Assembly: GCA_934254585.1 (NCBI GenBank) | Contig: CAKQLF010000006.1 | Coordinates: forward strand, 44,014-108,013 | Direction of reading: 5' to 3' | Length of the DNA stretch: 64,000 nucleotides | Source: an uncultured Alphaproteobacteria bacterium | GTDB taxonomy: Bacteria > Pseudomonadota > Alphaproteobacteria > RF32 > CAG-239 | In this document: positions 34,192-43,031 of the stretch, piece after piece | How the letters are laid out: each line of letters opens with the position of its first letter | How positions within the stretch are numbered: the first letter of the stretch is position 1 | Notes under the pieces: generated by a model | The model's input: the letters and a program-made list of their open reading frames with translations, nothing else | Database searches by the model: none | Told to the model about the DNA's origin: nothing | Program-made: the position numbers and the translations under genes

Positions 34192-34851
34192 ATGTTGACA
34201 CTTGCTTTTGACACCACCGCCGACTGCTGCGCCGTTGCTTTACTTAAAGACAATTTGGTTGTTGAAAAATTTTCGGAAGAAATGGATTTCGGACAAGCCG
34301 AAGTTTTGATTCCGCAAATTCAGGCAATGTTGCAAAAACAAAATTTAACCTTTTCCGAACTAAATCTTTTAGCGGTGTGCGTAGGACCGGGCTCGTTTAC
34401 CGGAGTGCGCTCGTCAATTGCCGCGGCGCGAGCTTTCGGATTGGCCTGTCCGGAACTGAAAATTACCGGAGTTTCGGCTTTTGAGGCTTATGTGCATTCT
34501 TTGGATATGTCTGAATTATCCGACTATAACGCCGTTATAATAGAAACCAAAAGGGCTGATTTTTATTTTCAGTTATTCAACGGAAGGTTAGAAAAAATTT
34601 GTGACGCCGAAGCCTTGCCTTATGAAGAAATAATCAATAGATTGAAAGGAAAGACCGTAACCCTTATTGGTAATGGAGTTGAAAGATTTTTAGATAAGCC
34701 GAGCGGCTTGGTTTTACACGCTATCAGAATGGATAAAACTGCGTCTATCTCCGATTTGGCGGCTTGCGCTTTACAAAAATTTCAACATAAAAAACTCAAT
34801 TATCCTAAACCTTTGTATTTAAGAGCTCCTGATGTTTGTGTAAAATCTTAA
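34192..34851 (+). CDS. tsaB: tRNA threonylcarbamoyladenosine biosynthesis protein TsaB
   Basis: 219 aa actin-like ASKHA fold: N-terminal LAFDTTADCCAVALL, then VCVGPGSFTGVRSSIAAARA. Partner of TsaD/TsaE in making t6A37 of ANN-decoding tRNAs. Somewhat short C-terminus, as in many alphaproteobacteria. Divergent from the PAS gene. Confidence 0.92.
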   Translation: MLTLAFDTTADCCAVALLKDNLVVEKFSEEMDFGQAEVLIPQIQAMLQKQNLTFSELNLLAVCVGPGSFTGVRSSIAAARAFGLACPELKITGVSAFEAYVHSLDMSELSDYNAVIIETKRADFYFQLFNGRLEKICDAEALPYEEIINRLKGKTVTLIGNGVERFLDKPSGLVLHAIRMDKTASISDLAACALQKFQHKKLNYPKPLYLRAPDVCVKS

Positions 34852-34927
34852 AAATTATATGGATATCTGCAAAATAAAAGTGTATCTAGAAAGAAATTGT
34901 TTAATTTTATTGTAATGTGAGGGAAAA

Positions 34928-35209
34928 GTGACTAGATCTGAATTAGTGGAACGTATTGCTGCTAAAATGCCTAATTTAACATTGAGAGATATTGATAATA
35001 TTGTCTGCGTGGTTTTTAACAAGCTTTCTTCGGCTTTGGCTGACGGCGACCGCGTAGAAATTAGAGGTTTTGGTGCTTTTTCGGTGAGAACCAGAAAACC
35101 GAGAGTTGCCATAAATCCTAAAAATAAAGCCAGAGTCAGCGTACCGTCAAAAAATATTGTGCATTTCAAAACCGGTAAAGAATTGCACGACAGGCTGAAT
35201 GAAAAATAA
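34928..35209 (+). CDS. ihfB: Integration host factor subunit beta
   Basis: 93 aa HU/IHF fold: TRSELVERIAAKMPN, GDRVEIRGFGAFSVR, and the beta-arm NPKNKARVSVPSKNIVHFK. Start codon GTG at 34928 with SD GAGGG. Binds and bends DNA with IhfA. Confidence 0.92.
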   Translation: MTRSELVERIAAKMPNLTLRDIDNIVCVVFNKLSSALADGDRVEIRGFGAFSVRTRKPRVAINPKNKARVSVPSKNIVHFKTGKELHDRLNEK

Positions 35210-35241
35210 TAAACAGCCTCTTCTGTATAAGGAGAATCGCT

Positions 35242-35685
35242 ATGAAACTTTTACACTATCTATTTGAAATTCCTATGTTAGCTATTGCTATATGGGGGGT
35301 TTATAACGCACAAATCGGTGAAAGCGGACTTATTTTTTCGTTGTGGCCGTTGGATAGTGAAGTTCACGTTAATACAAAACTTCTTTTATTGAGCTTTTTG
35401 TTATATGGCTATGTTTGGGGTAAAATTAATTCGTGGTTTGCTGCCATACCAGTGCGCCGTGAACTTAAAATACAGCGAAAAACAAATAAGGCCTTGAATA
35501 AAGAACAAGAAAAACTTAACGAAACCGTCAGCGGCTTAAAACAGAATATTGCCGGTTTGCAAGAAATGCAAGCTAAGGCTCAGACCGAGGCCAAACTGGC
35601 TGCCGCTCAAAACAAACCTGCCGGAAAATTCAGAAACTGGCTAAGTTCGGTAAAAATGAAGTTTACACGAAAGGATAAAAAATAA
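35242..35685 (+). CDS. lapA: LapA-domain membrane protein
   Basis: 147 aa: two TM helices (about 8-25 and 46-66) in the LapA arrangement, then a cytoplasmic coiled coil (about 80-125) and a basic tail. LapA/LapB family proteins tune LPS synthesis via LpxC turnover. Downstream of ihfB, the conserved alphaproteobacterial position. Stop and accD start are adjacent (TAATG). Confidence 0.72.
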   Translation: MKLLHYLFEIPMLAIAIWGVYNAQIGESGLIFSLWPLDSEVHVNTKLLLLSFLLYGYVWGKINSWFAAIPVRRELKIQRKTNKALNKEQEKLNETVSGLKQNIAGLQEMQAKAQTEAKLAAAQNKPAGKFRNWLSSVKMKFTRKDKK

Positions 35686-36539
35686 TGAACTGGCTGACAG
35701 AAATCGTCCGTCCGAAAATAAAAAAAACAACTCCGAAAGAAATTGCAGACAATTTGTGGGTTCGTTGCCCGAATTGTAATCAGATGCTTTTTTCTAAAGA
35801 ACTGAAAAATTCGCATTATGTTTGCACAGCTTGCGGACACCATTTGCGTCTTTATGTTGAAAAACGCTTCAAACTTTTGTTTGATGATGAAAAATACACA
35901 ATGATTGCCCTGCCCGTGGTTACGGAAGATCCGTTGAAATTTAAAGATATTCAAAAATACAGCGACAGATTGAAAAGTAATCGTAAGAAAACCGGCTGTG
36001 AGGACGCTATCCAAGTGGCTCAGGGGAGAATCGGCGGAATTGAAAGCGTTGTCGCCGCTATGGACTTTTCTTTTATGGGCGGCTCTATGGGAATTGCCGT
36101 GGGTGAAGGTATTGTTAAAGCGGCTAAGATTGCCCTGAAAAATAAACAGCCACTAATTACAGTTGCTGCCTCGGGCGGAGCGCGTATGCAAGAAGGTATG
36201 CTTTCTTTAATGCAAATGGCTCGCACTACAGCCGCTATTAACGAACTGAAAGAAGCCGGAATTCCGTTTATTTCCATTTTAACCGACCCGACAACCGGAG
36301 GTGTTTCGGCCTCTTTCGCAATGTTGGGTGACGTTAACATTGCTGAAAAAGGCTGTCTAATCGGCTTTGCCGGACAACGCGTTATTGAACAGACAATTCA
36401 CGAAAAATTGCCGGAAGGATTCCAAAAAGCGGAATATCTTTTGGAACACGGTATGGTTGATATGGTGGTCAGCCGTGAAAATATGAAGTCGGAATTGGTT
36501 AAAGTTCTGAAAGTGTTGACGGCAAATATTCAAAAATAA
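35685..36539 (+). CDS. accD: Acetyl-CoA carboxylase carboxyltransferase subunit beta
   Basis: 284 aa. N-terminal zinc ribbon CPNCNQ...CTACGHH (about residues 28-50), then the carboxyltransferase crotonase-like core with GARMQEGMLSLMQMA and LTDPTTGGVSAS. Transfers the carboxyl from biotin to acetyl-CoA in fatty acid synthesis. Confidence 0.96.
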   Translation: MNWLTEIVRPKIKKTTPKEIADNLWVRCPNCNQMLFSKELKNSHYVCTACGHHLRLYVEKRFKLLFDDEKYTMIALPVVTEDPLKFKDIQKYSDRLKSNRKKTGCEDAIQVAQGRIGGIESVVAAMDFSFMGGSMGIAVGEGIVKAAKIALKNKQPLITVAASGGARMQEGMLSLMQMARTTAAINELKEAGIPFISILTDPTTGGVSASFAMLGDVNIAEKGCLIGFAGQRVIEQTIHEKLPEGFQKAEYLLEHGMVDMVVSRENMKSELVKVLKVLTANIQK

Positions 36540-36562
36540 TTGCCGGAAATATTCTGACTAGG

Positions 36563-36589
36563 AGAGATAGTTTTGCTATCTCTTTTTTT
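36563..36589 (+). terminator. Terminator after accD
   Basis: AGAGATAG, loop TTTTG, CTATCTCT, followed by T-run. Confidence 0.85.
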
Positions 36590-36613
36590 ATTATGGCATT
36601 CCTTTTTTTATTA

Positions 36614-36642
36614 TTGACAAAAAATGACAAAGGCAGTATAAT
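36614..36642 (+). promoter_or_regulatory. Consensus promoter of the 36688 gene
   Basis: Perfect TTGACA, 17-nt spacer, perfect TATAAT; the AT-rich ~39-nt leader has no Shine-Dalgarno. Confidence 0.85.
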
Positions 36643-36687
36643 TAAGCTGTTTTAGATATTATTTTACTAATTTTAAATTTTTATTAT

Positions 36688-37563
36688 ATGAATTTTAATT
36701 TTTTTAATGACCAGCAGCTTGTTCTTGTAGAACAAGAATCGAAGTTTACGTTGTATGACTTGATTACAAACGGCTTTGATGACCCAATCTTGAATCCTTT
36801 TAGCAAAGACACTACCAATGTCAGCTACATTCGGGTTGAAGACGAACTGAGATTAGTTTTTACAGAAAAGGCTATGTACAACTTTGAAGGAGAACTTATA
36901 ACGACTTTTCCGCGAAGGATTGTTGATATTTTTTCTTCTGCAACCGGAAATTTTTTGATTGTGGCTCACGCGAATACGGGAAATCATTTTCGTTATATTC
37001 TCTGGAACGGATTTAGAATATTGGCTGAGTTCATAACAAGCACCTTGGCAATTTCTGAAAACCACTTTGCCGTTGAGCAGAATGGATTTTGGGAAATTTA
37101 TTCCTTTTTCGGCAACAAAATTGCCTTGGATACACGACTTCCGGCCACCAGAAATTTGAAACTTTATCGACATTTTGCAATTTATGTCGGTGTCGGCAAT
37201 AACAAGCTTATATCGTTAGATAAAGGTTCTTTGATTTGTGAAGAACAAGTTTCCGTCAAAGTAAGCTCTCGTCACAATTTTGCGATTTTTGCATCGCTTG
37301 ATAGAAAAGTTGTAACCTGGTACAATGGCAAGTATAAAAAGTTTGATAATGTCGACAACTTCACGATTGTTGATGACACCAACAAACTTTTTGCTTTGCA
37401 TCAGAATGGAAAATACCATCTCTATCAGTTCAACGGCAATGCCTTGAGTCTTGACACCAAACTGGATGGCGGTTTTGATTTTGTATCTTGCAATGATAAA
37501 TTATTGATGATTATCAATGATGGCAATCCTTACTTTTTTGAGTACCATTCTGATCGTACCTGA
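36688..37563 (+). CDS. Unknown beta-rich protein, possible propeller
   Basis: 291 aa with no signal peptide. A recurring pattern of short strands ending in aromatic-hydrophobic positions (YNFEGELITTF, ILWNGFRILAEF, VTWYNGKYKKF, YHLYQFNGNAL) at intervals of about 40 residues suggests a beta-propeller of 5-7 blades. Family not recognised. Driven by a perfect-consensus promoter and closed by a strong terminator, so it is likely abundant. Leader type shared with the genes at 8106 and 12743. Confidence 0.6.
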   Translation: MNFNFFNDQQLVLVEQESKFTLYDLITNGFDDPILNPFSKDTTNVSYIRVEDELRLVFTEKAMYNFEGELITTFPRRIVDIFSSATGNFLIVAHANTGNHFRYILWNGFRILAEFITSTLAISENHFAVEQNGFWEIYSFFGNKIALDTRLPATRNLKLYRHFAIYVGVGNNKLISLDKGSLICEEQVSVKVSSRHNFAIFASLDRKVVTWYNGKYKKFDNVDNFTIVDDTNKLFALHQNGKYHLYQFNGNALSLDTKLDGGFDFVSCNDKLLMIINDGNPYFFEYHSDRT

Positions 37564-37564
37564 T

Positions 37565-37606
37565 AAAAATCTCGGATTATTACAAAATCCGAGATTTTTA
37601 TTTTTT
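37565..37606. terminator. Terminator between the 36688 gene and pilin 3
   Basis: AAAATCTCGGATT / AATCCGAGATTTT, 13-bp perfect stem, then a T-run; convergent genes on both sides. Confidence 0.9.
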
Positions 37607-37613
37607 TATCAAC

Positions 37614-38264
37614 TCAAAAATCTATTGACACATCACACGCTGAATTATTTTTATCACAAGAACCGCACGCCTGTTCTATTTCGGATAATGTAGTTGTTTG
37701 CAGACATTTTAATTCTCCTCCACAATATTTAGCCCCATAAAAACTGATATTAACTCTGTTATCTAAATAAACTCTGGCTCTATATATTTCTGACTGCAAA
37801 GGGCGAGCTAAATCATTAAACAAAGATAGGCAAACTCCTTTAGAAAATCCGGCCGTCACGGCTTTATTATCATTATTTTTGGAAATTCCTCCAATTTTCA
37901 CGCTAAACTGCAAATATCTTGCATTATTAAAATTATAGAAACCTATACTGATAAAATTATTATTAGAATCTATAAGTCCACTCCAAATATTGCTTACTTC
38001 ATAACTTTCAGGCACAAGGTTTAGCGATTTAACCAAGATAGCCATTTCCAAAAACGTCATATTAGCTTTTTTATATTCATCTAGATGTTCTATTAAACTT
38101 TGAAGCAAATAACCATATTCCTCAATAGTTTTATTTATCTTAAATTTTTCCATAGCTTTAGAATAACCGGCAATACCACCTACAGAAAGCACCGCAATAA
38201 TTGCAAGCACTCCAAGCATTTCTATCATTGAACGGCCTAACTCATTTATTTTTGTTATAATCAT
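37614..38264 (-). CDS. Pilin-like gene 3, short leader
   Basis: 216 aa from ATG 38264 (GAAGAGAAA upstream). Short conventional type IV leader MIITKINELG, cleavage site G|RSMIEMLGVLAII with Glu at +5, then GYSKAMEKFK and a C-terminal domain with Cys motifs (SKGVCLSL, KYCGGELKC, ACGSCDKNNSAC). An upstream ATG at 38315 would place the start inside the leader hairpin region and is rejected. The only one of the four paralogues with a standard-length leader; it has a structured 5' leader instead. Confidence 0.78.
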   Translation of the reverse strand: MIITKINELGRSMIEMLGVLAIIAVLSVGGIAGYSKAMEKFKINKTIEEYGYLLQSLIEHLDEYKKANMTFLEMAILVKSLNLVPESYEVSNIWSGLIDSNNNFISIGFYNFNNARYLQFSVKIGGISKNNDNKAVTAGFSKGVCLSLFNDLARPLQSEIYRARVYLDNRVNISFYGAKYCGGELKCLQTTTLSEIEQACGSCDKNNSACDVSIDF

Positions 38265-38491
38265 TATTTTCTCTTCCACAATTCTTGTTAAATATACAAA
38301 AATAGCTGTCGGCAAGACAGCTGGAAGTTGGAAACTACTTTGGTAAAATAGTGTAGCATATTAGCTTATAGCACATTTTGCTACCTTCCAGCTATATAGC
38401 CAGAAGGTATATTTATTTTACGTCTTACCAAAAGACGTACCAAACGAGGTTTCCACACCCCAGACAGACTATCATCTGCCTACATATTATA
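38265..38491 (-). ncRNA. Structured 5' leader of pilin 3, riboswitch-like attenuator
   Basis: A -10 box TATAAT (38491-38486, minus strand) would start RNA near 38479, giving a leader of about 215 nt. It contains hairpin ACGTCTT/AAGACGT (about 38421-38440) and hairpin TACCTTC..GAAGGTA (38382-38409). A terminator stem AGCTGTC-TTGCC-GACAGCT with ATTTTTG follows (38296-38322). The 9-nt segment AGCTGGAAG of the second hairpin is exactly complementary to CTTCCAGCT at 38319-38327, which overlaps the terminator's 5' arm, so the two folds exclude each other. TGGAAAC and GTTTCCA offer another long-range pairing. No known riboswitch consensus recognised. Confidence 0.6.
38296..38322 (-). terminator. Leader terminator hairpin before pilin 3
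   Basis: Seven-bp stem AGCTGTC/GACAGCT with 5-nt loop followed by ATTTTTG, ending 30 nt before the ATG. Confidence 0.65.
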
Positions 38492-38524
38492 TTAAGAGAA
38501 TATTTTTTGAATGTAAAGACAAAA

Positions 38525-40264
38525 TTATTTCAGACTGCCGACATTAAAAAACAGAGGTAAAATTTCGTATTTGCCATCAACATAATAAATATAAACCGGT
38601 ATGCCATCTCGTCCATAGGCGTTGAGAGCCGCGGTATAAACATCATTTTTTTCTGTTAAATCAGCACGATACAGCTTAACATTTTTTTCGGTAACAAAAC
38701 GCTTAAAACGTTCGGTATTTATCAAGACTTTTTCATTAAACTTGCAAGTAAGACACCAGTCCGCCGTAAAATCTATAAACACACGCTCGCCCTTGACTGC
38801 ATTTTCCAAAATTTGTTGTTCATCATACGGCTGCCAATTAAGTTCTTCGGTTATTTGCTCGCTCGAGTGATTAACTTGTGTCGCCCAAATGCTTAACAAC
38901 CATAATGCGGTTAATAGTAAAGGAACTGCCAAAATATATTTCACCGTTTTCATCCATTTCCCCGGTTTTGGCAAAATACGCCCGAGTATATGCGGAAACA
39001 TTTCTATTAATGCATAAGGCAACGCATATCCCAACGCCAAGGCGGCAAAAACAGCATAGATTTTTACGTTTGTTTGCATAAATGCGTAACCTATGGCGGC
39101 TCCCATAAAAGGTCCGGTGCACGGACTGGCTATTAACACTGCAAAAAAACCGGTACAAAATGAATTGAAGCCTGAAAGTTTGTATGTTCTATCTGTATTG
39201 AAATTTGGAAAATGTAAAATATCGATTATAAATAAAAATAAAACTCCGAAAACTAACGCCATTATCCCCACAAACCAAGGTGATTGCAGTTGAAAGCCCC
39301 ACCCTATGGACTCGCCTTGATTTTTGATAAAAACCAATATTGTCGTTAAAAGCATAAAACAAAAGAAAACTCCGGCCATATAGCTAAAAGCCCGTCCAAA
39401 ACGCTTTGGCTCTTGCCGGCTTTTAAGCAGCGCGAAAATTTTCAACGACAGAATCGGAAAAACGCAAGGCATCGCATTTAATAGCAAACCGCCTAAAAAA
39501 GCGGCTCCCAACACATAAAGCAAATTTAAATCCGGAATGTGTTCATAACTTATGTCCACGGCATAAATTTTTTCTGGTGTCATTATCAAAGCTTGCGACA
39601 AAGGCTCGCTTGTTTCATTTTCGCTTTGCCAACTTATTGTCGTTTGCCCGTTATTTTGACTGATTTCCACTGATTGTGCGGCAACTCTGCCCTCTTGCGC
39701 CGGCAGAAAATTCAGACCGGAATACGCCGGAAGCTGCAATATAATTTGTTTTTCACCTTTTATAGCCTTAACTTTTATTTTTTGCGGCAAAGCAGATTGT
39801 AATTCGGTTTTTAACTCACGCCATTTTTCCGAGGTAACCGGTTTAATTTGCTTCAAATCAAAAACAATTTCCTGCGGTTTGCAAACTTCACTGCATTCTA
39901 CAAAAGAAAATTTCAATTCTTCAGCTTGCTTTAATTCCAAATAAAAATAGGCCGTTCCCTTATATACATATTCCTCCATAACATCATAGGCCTTAACAAT
40001 TTGCGGCGCGGACTGATTCAGTATTTTGAGTCGGCCTTTTTCATTGTTTAAGGATATGGTAGTCGGGCGTCCCAACTCTCCGGGATTACTCCAATAAATA
40101 TGCCACCCATCTTTTATTTTAAAACGCGCTATGCCTTCGTTTTTGCCATTTAAAAAAAGCTCGATGGACGTATTTTCAGTGCTTTGCACATTTTGCGCCG
40201 CGTGTGCGGGACAAACACTCAATAAAACAACTGTCAAAATTTTCCAAACGGCTTTTTTAAACAT
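38525..40264 (-). CDS. dsbD: Thiol:disulfide interchange protein DsbD
   Basis: 579 aa: signal peptide, periplasmic DsbD-alpha-like domain (about 25-225), eight-TM core with redox cysteines in NAMPCVFPIL and IASPCTGPF, and a C-terminal thioredoxin domain with ADWCLTCKF. Transfers electrons from cytoplasmic thioredoxin to periplasmic disulfide isomerases and reductases. Relevant here because several exported proteins in the window are Cys-rich. Confidence 0.92.
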   Translation of the reverse strand: MFKKAVWKILTVVLLSVCPAHAAQNVQSTENTSIELFLNGKNEGIARFKIKDGWHIYWSNPGELGRPTTISLNNEKGRLKILNQSAPQIVKAYDVMEEYVYKGTAYFYLELKQAEELKFSFVECSEVCKPQEIVFDLKQIKPVTSEKWRELKTELQSALPQKIKVKAIKGEKQIILQLPAYSGLNFLPAQEGRVAAQSVEISQNNGQTTISWQSENETSEPLSQALIMTPEKIYAVDISYEHIPDLNLLYVLGAAFLGGLLLNAMPCVFPILSLKIFALLKSRQEPKRFGRAFSYMAGVFFCFMLLTTILVFIKNQGESIGWGFQLQSPWFVGIMALVFGVLFLFIIDILHFPNFNTDRTYKLSGFNSFCTGFFAVLIASPCTGPFMGAAIGYAFMQTNVKIYAVFAALALGYALPYALIEMFPHILGRILPKPGKWMKTVKYILAVPLLLTALWLLSIWATQVNHSSEQITEELNWQPYDEQQILENAVKGERVFIDFTADWCLTCKFNEKVLINTERFKRFVTEKNVKLYRADLTEKNDVYTAALNAYGRDGIPVYIYYVDGKYEILPLFFNVGSLK

Positions 40265-40316
40265 TTTTCACCTTTCCACCCTTTTTTATATGTAATAAAG
40301 AAGACAAAATTTCAAG

Positions 40317-40949
40317 TTAAAGCAGTTCTTTTAGTCGAGCAATAATCTTATCAAACATTTCCGCGGTTAGCACATTTGTATTTATGTTATAACGCGAGGT
40401 ATGATAAGAATCGAGCAAAACAAGATTATGACGCGGCAAAAAATGCTCTGCCCCGTGAGCAAATTTGTAAGCAGCTTTTTTATATTCCAACGCCTGTAAA
40501 ACAGCTCCGTGAGAAACAGATCCCAGAGAAAGAATAACCTTTAAGTTTTGCATAGCCGCTATTTCCTGCTGCAAAAAAGGACGGCAGGCGGCTATTTCCG
40601 CGGCGTTTACTTTGTTTTGCGGCGGAACACAACGCACGGCATTTGTTACGCGAACATTAATCAACTCAAAACCATCGTTTTTGCGCTTTTGATAATTTCC
40701 TTTCGCCAGCCCATATTTTTTGAGTGTCGGATATAAAATATCTCCGGCGTAATCATTGGTGAACGGCCGATTTGTTTGATTAGCCCCGTTTAACCCCGGT
40801 GCCAATCCCACAATCAGAACTTGTGAAGCCAAAGAACCAAACGGCTCAACCGGACCATTGTGATAAACGGGAAATTTTTGTTGATTTTTTTGCCGAAACT
40901 CAACCAAACGCGGACATTGTTCACAATTTTTTTGCGGATTACAAAACAT
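40317..40949 (-). CDS. Type-5 (UDGb) uracil-DNA glycosylase
   Basis: 210 aa from ATG 40949, chosen for its strong SD AAGGAGG; the frame continues to 41066 but with no SD. Motif GLAPGLNGANQTNRPFTNDYAG is the UDGb signature, and DSYHTSRYN is motif 2. N-terminal and internal Cys (CNPQKNCEQC, and C in RCVPP) could hold a 4Fe-4S cluster. Removes uracil and hypoxanthine from DNA. Confidence 0.88.
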   Translation of the reverse strand: MFCNPQKNCEQCPRLVEFRQKNQQKFPVYHNGPVEPFGSLASQVLIVGLAPGLNGANQTNRPFTNDYAGDILYPTLKKYGLAKGNYQKRKNDGFELINVRVTNAVRCVPPQNKVNAAEIAACRPFLQQEIAAMQNLKVILSLGSVSHGAVLQALEYKKAAYKFAHGAEHFLPRHNLVLLDSYHTSRYNINTNVLTAEMFDKIIARLKELL

Positions 40950-41094
40950 TTTCTCCTCCTTGTCGCTGCCTATTGTAGCGTTATTTTTTTTACTGTCACT
41001 ATTTAAATTTGCTTTTTCAAGGTTATATACACTCCTGAAAGTGTTGCAAAATACTTGATTTGTCATTTAACACATTTATAAATGGAGATATAAA

Positions 41095-41652
41095 ATGAAA
41101 AAAACATTATTGTTATCCGGTGTTGCTTGTATTTTTGCCTTAAACGCGCAAGCTATGAGCTGGAATGTCAATGAATACCGCCCATACGTTGGTGCCGATT
41201 ATTCTTTCTTTAGAGCAAAACAAGGAAATCAGGCCAATAAGATGAAAAAATATTTTCATTCTGGTAAGGCTAATGTCGGTATGCAACTTTATCAAAACTG
41301 GGATTTGGAATTTTCTTTCCAACAATCGGGCGAGGTAAAAGGTCGCACCTTGACCGGAGAACGCGGTAAAAACCACTTCACTGTTTACGCGCTTGATGCT
41401 TATGGCAAATATCCAATTATGTGCTCTAAATTAAGTGCACTAGGAACTATCGGTGCCGGCATTTTCCACGCAAAATATAAAGGTTTTCCAAAATCATCTT
41501 ACAACAAAGTCGGTTACCGCGCCGGTTTGGGTTTGCAATATGACTTTAATAAAAACTGGGGTGCCAGAGTTGTCGGCCGTTATTCTTATATCGGTTCAGG
41601 TTACACCAATAACTTTAAAGAGGTTACAGCCGGTTTGCAATATCGTTTCTAG
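41095..41652 (+). CDS. Outer-membrane beta-barrel protein
   Basis: 185 aa with Sec signal MKKTLLLSGVACIFALNAQA and eight alternating amphipathic strands; ends in C-terminal Phe (AGLQYRF), the BAM signal. OmpW/Opa-like small barrel. Contains YRPYVGADYSF and GYRAGLGLQYDF strand pairs. SD GGAG. Function unknown: adhesion or small porin. Confidence 0.85.
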   Translation: MKKTLLLSGVACIFALNAQAMSWNVNEYRPYVGADYSFFRAKQGNQANKMKKYFHSGKANVGMQLYQNWDLEFSFQQSGEVKGRTLTGERGKNHFTVYALDAYGKYPIMCSKLSALGTIGAGIFHAKYKGFPKSSYNKVGYRAGLGLQYDFNKNWGARVVGRYSYIGSGYTNNFKEVTAGLQYRF

Positions 41653-41673
41653 CCCTATGTTTCCACCAAATAA

Positions 41674-41712
41674 AGCCCCGTGTTTCAAACTCGGGGCTGT
41701 ATCTTTTATATT
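41674..41712. terminator. Bidirectional terminator between OMP and deoA
   Basis: AGCCCCG / CGGGGCT stem with 11-nt loop between convergent genes. Confidence 0.7.
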
Positions 41713-43016
41713 TTTAACAGAATCGGATTATGTAACGGTGGTTGTTTTTCTTTAATTTCAATTGCCGCTAAGATATCGTGCTGCGCCGTGACATATTCAT
41801 CTTCGTTGTTATAATTTACTATAGCCAACGGAGTGCGACCGGCTTCGACTTTGTCTCCTATTTGCGCAAACTCTGTATATCCGGTGGATAAATCCAAGGT
41901 TTCCTTCGGCACAGTGCGTCCGCCATGCAATTTAATTATACTCACGCCGATATCCCGCGTATTCATTGCATAAATATAGCCGTCAGTGTCCGCGTATATC
42001 GGTTTTTGATATTTGGCTTGCGGTAAATATTTTTCAGGATTGTCAACAAAGGATTTTGAAGCTCCCAACATTGCCGTCATTTGGGCAAACTTTTCTAAAG
42101 CGGCTCCCGAAGAATGAACTTTATCCAATAAAATCCGCGCTTCTTCCAAAGTTTTACAACGTCCACACTGAACCAACAGTTCTGCACCCAAAACTTTAGT
42201 GATTGTATCCAACCTATTGTTTACACGAATATTTTTCAAATAATCGAGAGCTTCTCTGATTTCTACCGCATTACCGACGGACCACCCTAAAACTTGGTTC
42301 ATATCAGTCAAAACGGCTCGAGTTTTAGTTCCGGCGGCAGTAGCCACATCAACAATTGACTGCGCTAAGATTTTAGCATCTTCAAAACTTCCCATAAACG
42401 CCCCGTTTCCACACTTCAAATCCATAACTAAATATTGTAATCCGGCGGCCAACTTTTTAGAAAGAATCGAGGCGGTTATCAAGGGAATTGATTCAACAGT
42501 GCTACAAACATCGCGGATAGCGTAAATTTTTTTGTCTGCCGGCGCAAGATTAGATGTTTGACCGATAATAGCGCATCCAACTTCTTTCACCGTCTTTTTA
42601 AACAAATTTATATCGGCTTGAGTGTTGTATCCGGCAATTGATTCCAATTTATCAATGGTGCCGCCGGTGTGCCCCAAACCGCGGCCGGCAATCATAGGCA
42701 CATAAACATCACAAGCCGCCAACAGAGGAGCCAACATCAAACTAACTTTATCACCGACTCCGCCGCTGGAATGTTTATCAACAATCGGTTTATCAAAATC
42801 TTCCCAACTCAAAATATCTCCGGAATCACGCATAGCTTGCGTTAAAGCCACGGTTTCCTGACTGTTTAGTCCATTCAAAAAAACAGCCATAGTTAAAGCC
42901 GCGACCTGAACATCGGCAACTTCACCCGTGGCAATACCTTTGATAAAATCAGCAATTTCTTCCGGCAATAAGGTTTCTTTATTTCGCTTGCGGCGGATGA
43001 TTTCTTGTGGAAGCAT
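41706..43016 (-). CDS. deoA: Thymidine phosphorylase
   Basis: 436 aa. VDKHSSGGVGDKVSLMLAP and MKCGNGAF/DLKCGNGAFM are the pyrimidine nucleoside phosphorylase signatures. Splits thymidine/deoxyuridine with phosphate into base and deoxyribose-1-P. Last gene of cdd-punA-deoA. Confidence 0.95.
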   Translation of the reverse strand: MLPQEIIRRKRNKETLLPEEIADFIKGIATGEVADVQVAALTMAVFLNGLNSQETVALTQAMRDSGDILSWEDFDKPIVDKHSSGGVGDKVSLMLAPLLAACDVYVPMIAGRGLGHTGGTIDKLESIAGYNTQADINLFKKTVKEVGCAIIGQTSNLAPADKKIYAIRDVCSTVESIPLITASILSKKLAAGLQYLVMDLKCGNGAFMGSFEDAKILAQSIVDVATAAGTKTRAVLTDMNQVLGWSVGNAVEIREALDYLKNIRVNNRLDTITKVLGAELLVQCGRCKTLEEARILLDKVHSSGAALEKFAQMTAMLGASKSFVDNPEKYLPQAKYQKPIYADTDGYIYAMNTRDIGVSIIKLHGGRTVPKETLDLSTGYTEFAQIGDKVEAGRTPLAIVNYNNEDEYVTAQHDILAAIEIKEKQPPLHNPILLKI

Positions 43017-43031
43017 TTTTATTCTCCTTTT

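Noticed and set aside
38265..38491. Known cyclic-di-GMP, cobalamin or T-box leader
   Set aside because: None of the conserved core sequences of these classes is visible.
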